This document shows positions 13,601-25,600 of a DNA stretch of 64,000 bases, in pieces (the stretch's first letter is position 1; each line of letters starts with the position of its first letter). The notes under the pieces were generated by a model. That model made no database searches, was not told where the DNA came from, and was given only the letters and a program-made list of their open reading frames with translations. The translations under genes were made by a program, and so were the position numbers. Origin of the DNA: Mya arenaria (Eukaryota; Mollusca; Bivalvia; Myida; Myidae); the NCBI RefSeq assembly GCF_026914265.1, contig NC_069127.1, forward strand, positions 22,933,045 to 22,997,044, read 5' to 3'.

Positions 13601-16600
13601 GAGACTCTGTTTCATATGACGATTATTTACATTAACCTTTAATCAATGGCTCTAGATTGTCTATTTCAGCAATAAAATATTTATTTTAGTAAATTTTAAG
13701 TATAACGACTCATCAATATCAATTAATAATTTTAAGCTTAAGTAACAGAAATTCCAGCTGAAAGTACTGAAACAGTCATCATGTATACACGTAAAATAGT
13801 AAAAGGGATTGGTGATGGGCTCTTTGCTAGGGGAAAAATAACGTCATTTTGAAAAAAGGGGAAAAATACTAACGTGATTCAAATTGTTTTTAAACCCTTT
13901 AGAGGTTTGAATGCTCCACCAAAAAAATGGGATTTTTTTACAAACGTAGTGGAAAATTATATACTTTTTCATGAAGGGAATAAGGCCAAATTTGGGCCCC
14001 AAAATCGGCTGTAAAAATCCTTATTATGACTAAATTCTCTCACTAGACATGTAGAACCTTCCCATAAAAGGTATTTTTAATCAGCCTGACCATCCTCTTA
14101 GTAACCAAGCATTATCTAATTCCATAAGCTTCTAAGTTCAGTGATCAATTCTCCATATCTTGCCCATGCCTTCATTGCGTAATAAATGTGATCCGTTTTT
14201 AATAAAACCTACATTAAGCCAGAGTGACTGCAGAATTAATTTGGAAATAAATATGACGATATCGATTTTTTCTGCCAAGACATTAATAAAGGGAATATTC
14301 ATAAAGCAACATTTTATAATAAGGTAGCTGAAATGGTATTTTTTAAGTCAGTGGACCCATATTGATAAAACTTAATTTCAAAAAGTCTTTTCTTAACTTA
14401 ATTTTAAAAGTCTTATTCTTAAAACATTTGAAATCATATTAAAAAAAGTGTTTCTAACATAAAAAGTTTAGAATATTCAATAAAAGTTTTTTTTCAGATA
14501 TTATAGGTTTATTATATAATATAACCATTGAAATACTTAGCTTAAGCAAATGACTGAAGTAAAAAAGAGATACTTAGCTTAACAAAATGACTAAGTTAGG
14601 AAGAGATACTTAGCTTAACAAAATGACTAAGTTAGGAAGAGATACTTAGCTTAACAAAATGACTAAGTTAGGAAGAGATACTTAGCTTAACAAAATGACT
14701 ACCGTAAGTTAGGAAGAGATACTTAGCTTAACAAAATGACTAAGTTAGGAAGAGATACTTAGCTTAACAAAATGACTAAGTTAGGAAGAGAAACTTAGCT
14801 TAACAAAATGACTAAGTTAGGAAGAGAAACTTAGCTTAACAAAATTAGTAAGTTAAGAAGAGAAACTTAAGTTAGAAAGTGACTTAAGATGTTTTATGAA
14901 TACCAAACCGGTTATGTACCAGAGACACGCAACTAGAAACAGGACCATATTGGTTTTCTTTGTGTTCGCTCATTCATTCAATCTCATATCCGAACAATAA
15001 CCAGTAGTTAGACCTTTTGAGAGTGCAACAAGTAATTAAAACAATATCTCAGAGGTATTGCAGTTATCGCATGTTACATATTGAACTCTGTTCATGACAA
15101 TAATGTACGAAACAGTGACTAGTACACCAAACACTAGTGATTGACATTATATCTACTTTGCACTCTGTGGTCGTTGTGTATGAATTCAATAACTTGTGAA
15201 GTGGAGTCATTAACTATAGCATGTTTATTTCATGCACAGGTGTTCAGTTATATATACCAACTGCCTCAAACAGTTCATGAGCCTGTGAACAAAAAATAAC
15301 AGTTTTCAAAGTCATATGATAAAAAGAAGCAACTTTTTAACAAACTGTAAAGAAATAGTCAACATGTTAATTTCTTTTTCCTTGTCAAAAAAATAATAGT
15401 AACAAGCTGTTGAATGCACTGTATTACGTAAAACAAGGCCTTCTTAAAAATGTACATAGTTGTAGTTGTTCTGACTGAGTATAATGCACTTTTAGTAGGG
15501 TTGAGGTCAAAATATGACTTCATGTTAGAGTCTGTTATCTGCAAATTTTAATGATCAACCATGATAATTATATTGAAAACCAAAAGGCAATAGGCAATTT
15601 CCTATTTTGGATATGTTGGTAAGGCTAAAAAAAAGTGGTTTGGTTAGGGTTACATCCTTTTCAAAAACAGGTTAGGTAAGTAGGCTGGGTTTTTTCTTAG
15701 GTTTTATGTCTGAATGTTATGATTATCATTCGAGAACTGTGGAAAAGTATTCTTGATCTGTATGATGTTTTAGGTTTTAAACTACATGTTGAAGCACAAA
15801 ACAAGGGTAAGGTCCACGCCTATTTTGTAGGTAGGGTTGGGTAGCCTGAACCAAATGTTGTTTTTTTAAGCCTTACATACTTCATATGTTTCTGAGACAT
15901 CCGTCATAAAACATCAGCCTGCAGACGTATCAAAATGTATACAATATTGATGCTATGATGCACACCATCTATTCATATTCTCATCTATGTATAATCCCCC
16001 ATTGCTCTAGGGTCCCTACGGATGCTTGTTTTTATATTGATCTGTTGTCTGTCTGTCTAAATATTGATATGCCACTGTTGGTCCGTTTTTTCTTCGATCT
16101 TTACAGCAGTTCTCATAAATATTCAAGGAAGATGATTAGTTATATCAGAGGGTGAGAAATGAATCTATGTTAGTCACGCCAAGCATTCTGCTACATTTCT
16201 GTATATTCTGACATTTCCTGGTAAATGTCATTAATGGGATGAAAACATTTCTCGGAAATATTACGCAATTCATTTCTGCTTCTTTTAAAAAACATGATGT
16301 TATCAATATTTAAATGTAAAGAACTTATACAATCTGCTAAAATATCTATTACACGGTTTGAAATATTACAAATTCCCAGGAAGTGTATACAATAACACAT
16401 GCGCTGTGCAGTATTACCTACATCGCACATCACTCGGTACATGGTAAACTGTTAGTCTAGGGTTTAAGCCAGGCTTTAGAAATGACAGGATGCTGCTAAA
16501 AAGGGACAAGCTTATGGAGAAAAGGGCACATTGTGTCAGGCTTTGAAAAAACTGAACATTATGAATTTCACAGAAAATGTCAGGAAATGTGATTTATTGA

Positions 16601-19600
16601 AGTTACATTTGCCTGTAACTGCAAAATATGTTAATGCATATTTTAAGTTTTAATCAAATCAAAAGAATTATTTGATAATCTGAAGCATTTAACTCTATAG
16701 AGGCAGAAGGGTGCCCATGTTGGTCTCCATGAGGGCAAAGGATGCAAGCAAAGAGGGCAGGGTGTATCACCCTTACGTAACTCTTCAGCTTAAACTTGTT
16801 ACTGTTGCCCATGAGACCAGGGACACAGTTCTCCATTCTGGATTACAGGTATTACTTCAGATACTATGATATCTATTAGAAGTCAGAACAAAATAAAACA
16901 ATACTTCTCTCATCAATATACCCATATAAAGTTAAAAAAATAAAATCACCACGCCTATTTAATCTCCTTCAAATCACATTATAACAATCGGTATAACAGC
17001 AGATTCATACACAGTAGTTGGATGGGAACTCCTGCTTTGGTGCCGTATAACCTATAAATATTTTAGTGACATTGAACCTTAAATATTTATCAGTTTCTTC
17101 AGATTTGTCAAAGGGTCACTATTACCAACGTTCTAGCATAAAATAACTATGTCTCACTGCAGTTCACAAATTGAGAAAATCTCAAATTGAAGAAAACAAT
17201 TTATTTAGGCATAATGTCACTATTTTTTAAAGGTCATATGACACCAAAGCAAAGCAGGAGTTAATTCCCATCAAACTACTGTGGATGCATAATGTACTGC
17301 GTGCATCACGACTCCTTTAATATTGCTTCCCACAACTCAACAACTTCAGTAAAAGGATATCTAGCCGGGGAGTCCCTCATTGCATGGAGAAAATTGTCGG
17401 CTTGTGAACCTGAAATTAGCACAGGAAAGGCACTTACAGGGAGATGATAATTTCATCAGAGCAATTCTGAGAAAAGTGTTTATGTTTTGCAAATATTTCT
17501 CATTATATTGTCACAATTCAAAGAGAAATATTTGCAAAACACTTTTTGTCATGACTGGAAAACGTTGTTAACATATTTCTAGCACTCCCATATAAAAAAA
17601 ATCTTCCACATGACAAAAAGGACAAACAATAGCATTGTTTATACAAACTCATACCTGTTCAATATGAAATGCCATACAAACATTGATTGCCCATTAAACT
17701 TAACAAATATCAATTTTAACAGAATTATCACTTTAAGAAAGTCAATTGAATTCCATATTAAATACTTGTTAATGTATATACATGTAGTCTCACTTGGTAA
17801 TATTTTACAGTGACTCTGGAATTAAACATAACTCTGGGACTAGAAGGTTTTAAATATATGAGACAGCTAGACTCATCACTTTTCAAAAATTGACTTTTCA
17901 GATTCCAGTAAGAAGGATGCTTATACCATTTTTCAATACGCAGAACACGCTTAAACATTTTAATACTCTGAGACTCAAAGATTTTAAATATAACAGACAG
18001 CTAGACTCATAACTTTCCAAAATTGACATTTCAGATTCCAGTGAGAATGCTGCTTATACAATGTTTCAATACTTACGCAGTATAAGATGTGTGAGCACGC
18101 AGGCGAAAATGTAGATACACAGGATAGACAAGGAGAGAATAAACAAGTAGAAGTAGCGGTAGTTTCGCTTCCCCACACAGTTCCCCAGCCACGGGCAGTG
18201 GTGGTCAAATCGCTCTGAAATATAGCAACAGATGTGGTCAAAATGTTCTGAAATATGGCAACAGAGGTGGTCAAAATGTTCTGAAATATAGCAACAGAGG
18301 TGGTCAAAATGTTCTGAAATATGGCAACAGAGGTGGTCAAAATGTTCTGAAATATGGCAACAAAGGTGGTCAAAATGTTCTGAAATATGGCAACAAAGGT
18401 GGTCAAAAAGCTCTGGAAAAAAGGCAAGAGATCAGATCAAAACACTCTACAATATGGCAGCAGAGGAGGTCAAAATGTTCTGAAATATGGCGACAGAGGA
18501 GGTCAGAATGCCTGAAATATGGCAACAGATGGGGCTAAAACGCTCTGAGGTATTGCAACGGTTAAGGTCAAATTGCTCTGAAAACAAACGATGTGGTAAA
18601 AAAGCCTGAAATATAGCAACAGATGTGGTCAAATATGTGAGATATTGCATCAGATGAGTTCAAAATGCTCTGAAATATAACAACGGATGTGGTCAATATG
18701 CCCTGAAATATAACAACGGATGTGGTCAATATGCCCTGAAATATAACAACGGATGTGTTCAATATGCCCTGAAATATAACAACGGATGTGGTCAATTTGC
18801 CTTGACATATAACAACGGATGTGGTCAATATGCCCTGAAATATAACAACGGATGTGGTCAATTTGCCTTGAAATATAACAACGGATGTGGTCAATATGCC
18901 CTGAAATATAACAACGGATGTGGTCAATTTGCCCTGAAATATAACAACAGATGTGGTCAAGTTGCCCTGAAATATAACAACAGATGTGGTCAATATGCCA
19001 GGGCTTCCATTAAGAATTGGAAACTGGAAGTATGAACTTCCTGTCAATCAATTTTGGAAGTTTTACACTGAATGATGAAGTAAAAATCTAATGAATATAA
19101 TATCTTTTTCAATTTTTTTTCAACAAGTATATTCAAAATAAAAAAATGCAACTTTAACTTACCGTATATTATATAATAATTCATTTTACTTAAAAACAGT
19201 TAAACTGATTGAAATTTTGACTAAAAAGTAATACTGACGAAGGGTTTTGATATTTTTAACTTCCAAGCTTTCTACTTCGGAAGGAATCAATTTTGGAAGT
19301 TTTAACCCATTTCTAGGGAGTAATATACTTCCAAACTTCCTTTAATGGAAGCCCTGATATGCCCTGAAATATTGCAATAGATGTGGTCAATATGCCCTGA
19401 AATATGGCATCAGATGTGGTTAATATGCCCTAAAATACTGCAACAGAGGTGGTCAATATGCCCTAAAATATAACAACGGATGTGGTCAATATGCCCTGAA
19501 ATATGGCAACAGAGGTGGTCAAAATGCTCTGAGATATGGCATCAGATGAGGTCAAAATGCTCTGAAATATACCAACAGGTGTAGTCAAAATGCCCCGATA

Positions 19601-22600
19601 CATCTAGGTAGCAATAGAGGTAGTATGAACACTCTGAAATATGGCATAAGATAAAGTCAAAACACTCTGAAATTTAACAACAAATGAAGTCAAAAAGCTC
19701 TGAAGTAGTACAACAGATGTTGTCAAAACACTCTGAAATACAGAGACAGATGTGGAAAAAACACACAGAAATATGGCAACAGATGAAGTAAAAATGATCT
19801 GAAAAATAGCTACATGTACCGATGTGTTTAAATCAATCCGATATTTATAGCCATGGATATCGTCAAACAGGTGTTAAATATGGAGTGGGGAGAACTTACC
19901 CATACAGACCTACAGATAAGAACTTTCAATATAACCGAATGACTTTTGCATTTGGGTAATCAGGCTTTTGCATTGGGTACATGTTATTTTTACCTAGAGA
20001 TTTGGAAGCCAATTGGATAAAGAGGAAAACTTGCATGTTTCATAAAATATGGTTAAAATATAAACCTACATGTATTCAATTGGAGAAGTCATGTTTGCAA
20101 GGAATGTTTCTGAATTTGAATCAATGCGATGAGCAATGCGTCACATTAATTTTTCCTGCAGTTTTCATTCATTAATTGAGTAATGATTATTGGTAAAAGC
20201 ATATAACCTGGAGGATATGTACATTGTATGTTCCTTTAACAATTGTGTACACAAACATTTTGCATGTGTTTTCATAAGCTAAAAAATCATTTTAATTGAG
20301 TTTTCTGTAATCTGAATTACGTAATTAAGCAAATACACTGCTCATCAGGAGCTCTGAAATAGAATTAGCAGTAGTTTTTCTTCCTTCACAGTTCCGTTAA
20401 GCCAAGGTTTGTTCTAATCAAAACTCACTAAATTAAAAGCTATAGCTTGGGTCACTGGAAAAGTCCGAACACTTGATCAATATTAAGGATGATAAAATCA
20501 TTTAGAGATGTATCACTGATCAGTAGCAGCCAAAAAATTGCCTCCGAAATGTTCCTTTACAGTAAATACCAGGTACAACATTGAATGAGATGTCAGTATA
20601 ATGATCTAACAAGAATTATTTAAAAAAAAGTCTGATTAAAATCTCCACCTGCATTGATCAACAATGTTTCCTGCTGTTGATTCCAACGTTTCATGGCTGT
20701 TCCCTACGGAATTTATTGTCCAAACAATCTGTGTAATTATTTTCAATACTGGCATGGAACTTTGCATCTTATCGATAAAGTATATTCCATTTTATTTACT
20801 TCTTGCCCATAAATGTTGAAGCTCTGAGAAAAATTACTGACACAAACAATTATTGATGCTGACCAAATGTCTGTCTACCTTACTTTACCACATTTTGATT
20901 TCAGTTCAGACTCAACCTATGGATACTAAGCACAACTCTTTTGAATCTTTTAAATATATGGATTGAACAAACAGATAGAACTAGAACTCAGTGAAGCAAA
21001 TGTTTCACCTTTCACATGCGCACATATTTTTTCAAATAAAGGCCAAAGGGACCTGAATCTTTGAAATCAATATATTTGCTTCTGACCACAAACAATGTGC
21101 ACACCAAGTTTTAAAACTCGACACAAAGTCATCTAAAAGTATTTGATTGTGAACGCCGAAATTGTTTTTCATAAAATTCACCATGACCTTGACCTTTGAC
21201 CCCAAAACAACAGGGTCCATCTTCAGACTATTAATAACATGCATATAAAGTTTGAAAACCTTATACCACGGTACTGAAAGCATTTCTTAGGTGTCAGCCA
21301 TGTAGTGCAGGCGTCACAACAATTATGTCTATGTTAGTCACTAACTGAATCAATCGCAATACCCACTTACAAATGTTGGAGTCTGAGTCATAATCTAGAC
21401 GTCCATTGATTTAAGACAAATTCATAAACATACAGAAAGGAGAAATATAATTATCTAATTGGAAATATTCATGCCAGATTTAACTTTGATTTATGAATCA
21501 GAATAATAATGGATCTATCCAACATGGCATTCATTTTTTACATTTTCATTTGCATGAACTACGCAGTCTGATTAACAAGCCCCCAAAACCAGAAGTCCTA
21601 GCAAAAGTTTCAACATCTCAACTCCTGTACTTCCTTTAGTGACGAACCCTGCATTTGACTTGTACATATAAAATACCGGTAGTCAGGTTTTAGCTCTTAG
21701 ACAAATGCTTTATAAGATTTCTTACGTCAAATTAGCTGCTAATTTAATTTCTGTAAGGAAACTTAGGGAGATTCCTCTTAATAAGGCCAGGTTATTGATT
21801 AGAGTATTTCCTCTGAACTGAAGTGCCATGGTATTGCCTTACAAACCATTGATTATTCTACCAAGACTATAAAACCACGTAAATGGATGAGTCTCAAAGA
21901 AATTGGAAGATGGATTTCCAAACAGCATAGAAAGGCCATCATGAATATATCAGACCTTTATATTTAACTTCTGCTGCAGAATCTATTTTCTATTCAAACA
22001 TTGAAAGAACCATACTCTCCATAAACGTCTGGAGTTTTTGCTGTGGTTTGGGCACAAGATAGAAAGACATATGCATAAGCAAATTGAAGAAAACAACAGA
22101 ACAATTAAATTTTCCCTATCTGACAGAAAATTTCTGGTGTAAATTTTACATTTTAAAAATCACATAACAATGTAATGTACAATCATGCCATTATGAGGGT
22201 AATTATCTTCATGTCTTCAGAATTGCTTTTAGTGGAAAAGTACTGAATTACTGCATGTAATATAGCTGTTAAATTTATGGTATTACGTGCACTGCGTCAC
22301 ATTACTTTTACAATTACATTATGGTTTCAGTATTCCCTACTCAACAGAAAGTCTACAAAAGTTTAATGTACATTATTTTCTAACCAAGAGCACCTTATAA
22401 GGCATGCAACATGTGTTTAAATACATTACTTGAATAAACAAACAATCAGCACATTGCTTGCAGCTCTGAATCGCAGAGAATATCGCTTTTTGATCATTGA
22501 AAAATCTAAGCAAATCTGACTTTGCTGTGATCTTTGAAAAAATGTAAAGTTGCCTCGGTCAAGGCCACTTAGTCACTCGAGTGCCCTGGGGGATGAGCCC

Positions 22601-25600
22601 TGCCTTAGTGTAAGCCAATGCTTATCTATTGTTGTTATTACATTCAACCAAGGGGCATAATTATCAAAGCCAGATTTATGAGCTTCGCTATACATGTGTG
22701 TACAAGTGTACCAAGTTTCATCTGAATATCTTAAAAGGATTTTGCATGATAAAAAAAAGTCAATGATACACCATTTGCTGTCAAAGAATAACACTAAACC
22801 TGACCTTTTTTCTCCGAAAAGCAACTTGAAAGTGTTAAAATATTCAACAGAATACAAGTACAGACAGTCTATGTATTTTTCCAATAGATCAATCATCATG
22901 ATTTTCATTACTCACCAACACAGTTATCACAAAGGCTGCAGTGTGAGGCTCTGGGAGGTCTGAATATTTTACATGTGAAGCAGTACTTCAACTTCACCAC
23001 CTGACCTCGAATCAGCACCTCCTTGGTGCGTGGCGGAGGGCGGTATGCTCCTGGCACTGATGGGTTGGGGATATCTGTGGACAACAAACAATGTGTGACA
23101 ATCGTGAAACACAAGTTACATGTATGAAGTCAAGGGATCAATGTGAGATATTTATTAAACAGTTTGAACTGTTATTGTCCTTTGATAAAGATTTAGTTCA
23201 GGGAAGGCAGTAAGCGAGACTAAGCCACATGTTTATTAATCACTTGATTGCAATCAAGAGATAAAAAAATATTTACATACTTTGAATAGATGTTTTAAAT
23301 CTATAAAAAAATAAAAACATTGAACATTAAAAAACCTCTTAGACCATAATAATGTCTTAAAGCATTTATGCATTTTCAACTTAGTTTTAAATTATACTTA
23401 ATAACTTATGAGGTCCTTCTTTTTCAAAGTTTTCAAAAAATGTATACCTCCAACAATCTCTAGACATTCATACCAGCTGCACAGTATCATGAGTGTGTTC
23501 AACCCATCAATCAATCATAATCAAGCATACCGATCTGCCTCTCAATGTCAGCTGCCTCGTCTGAAGTGGCTCTAGGGATGACACCCGGGTCACTGAAGCT
23601 GGTTCTGAACAGGGTTGCCATGACGAAGATGAACAGTGCCCCGCCCACAGCTGGAATCGCTGGTGTCACATGCACAGCCAGGTATGGACAACTAGAAGGA
23701 TTTGAACATGGAACATTAAAATACCTAGTTTTTTATAAAGCTTCATGTCCAGTAGCTAAACAGGGCTTTGCCCCCTATAAACTGACCCCAACAAAGATGC
23801 TGCACTGGACCCACAAAAGGGCCTTATGCCTTTAACCACTCGCTAAGGAAGCCTTTTGTTCAAGTGAGTCCTGGACCACCGGCGTAAAGTGAACTTTGAA
23901 ATACCCAGAGGTAACACTGATAAATGTAAATATAGATATACTTTGCAAATCTCTAGTAATTTCTTTAAACAAACATTCAATCATGTTCAACCAATTGTAT
24001 ACCATTTTTCAAGTCAATTTCAGTTGGATAATTATAGTCTAAATGTTCCCTGTAAATGTGACTTAAAAAGCATGTAGCTGATATTTCTGGAGTTCAATAC
24101 GTAAACATTTTTAAGATACCAAGTTTGGTGATAACTGGTTGTACATTAGCCAACTTTTGAGAGCGGACACTGTAAATACAGCTTTGGCCAATTCAAGGGT
24201 CATAGCTCTTTAGTGACTGAGGCGACATGGCTGGTTATCAGTAATCTGACCAAGATATTCTGCCCAAACGCAGATAGTAGTTTTTATTGAATCCCCTGTC
24301 AATTATAACTTTGATGTCCTTTCTTCTTTATTCATACAAACAGCGTAAAACTAGATAGCTCAAATTATGAATGTTTTGTTTTTGACCATAAAATGTGCTG
24401 CGTCAGTCTTTGCCTTAATTTTTTTTCACCATTTGTCCTTTCAGGCAAGTAATTTAAGAAAACTACTTGCCCAAAAACAGTTTTACTTGCCCAAAATAAC
24501 CAATTCATGCATAAATACACGAAAGCCAATATTTCAATATAATAATAACGTTCAATCGGGATTTGTGAATTGTTGCTAAGGAATTATGTAAACAGAGGGA
24601 TCTAAATTTCGTAAAAATGCACTTGCCGGTTCGGGCAACCACCTGGGAATTTTGACTTGCCCGAAACAGTTTTTACTTGTCCAGGGCTTCGGGCAACCCA
24701 GTTACGACAAAGACTGCTGCGTTGGTTAAAATTGACCTGCGAAAGACTGTTCTTGGACAAAATGTCCCGCACCCCAAAAGCTACAGCAATAAATGAATTT
24801 TAGCGACAGCATACTGCAAATGGAAAATGAATGTATTACCCGACGTCTTGACAATTTCGTCCAATTTTTTTCTTCAGAAACAGGACAACATAAAAGGGGA
24901 TTATTTCTACAACATTGCAAATAAAAATTTTTTTACGACAATTGATGTTGCAATAAAATGCCAAATTTAATGATGTTGATTTATTTTCTAATTTAGACCC
25001 CTAATATGTTTTATGTCAATCAAATTGACTCATATTTCCATATCAGAGAGCCACAGGCCCCATTCCTGAAATGGTGAGAGAACACTGACCAACACAAATA
25101 CACACTAAGCTGTCAAATGACATCAGACCCATAGAGAAAGATGAAAAGGTAGCACTGAGTATTTCTAGCAGTTAAAATGGGTGCACGGCATGATGCTATG
25201 GACGAAACGTCTGGCAAAAACACTCATTGGGGAAACAATAAAAACTTTTTTAGATATGAAATGGAGTAAGATTTCCACCTGAAAATCATTGGAAAGACAG
25301 TTCTGTCTCAGATCAGAAACAATTAATTTGAACTAAAAGAGAGAGCCTTTACATGCAAGATACTTATCAATACAAGATAATAAAATGAGAGAAGGCACAA
25401 AAAACACAATGGACTAAGACCATAACCTGCCACCATGTAATAGCCTCATAAGTTCAAATATTTGATCATTGCAAGAGAACATGCTTGAAGGTGATTCACA
25501 CAATAAATGAATAACTTTGCTTTGTATTAACTTTGCTGTTTTATTACACCAAAGAGAAGTTGACTTCCCAGACCACTTTATCTGTAGCCTTTCTGGAATT

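Larger units (their letters stand above)
12893..17347. other. ZDHHC U12 intron body
   Basis: Non-coding apart from the 36-bp array. It includes AT-rich sequence, a 'ggggaaaaa' repeat at 13800-14000 related to the one near 8500-8790, and a dispersed repeat at 16455-16790. Several short frames have no homology I recognise. Confidence 0.6.

Noticed and set aside
15248-15290. Candidate short ZDHHC exon (acceptor TTTTTGTTCACAG, donor GTATATA)
   Set aside because: In the required phase it gives an immediate stop; the exon at 17361-17409 fits phase and homology instead.
17984-19047. Repetitive open frames such as [11 protein letters not shown] repeats
   Set aside because: A by-product of the 33-bp splice-acceptor array; this frame differs from that of the ZDHHC exon. 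The array itself is reported instead.
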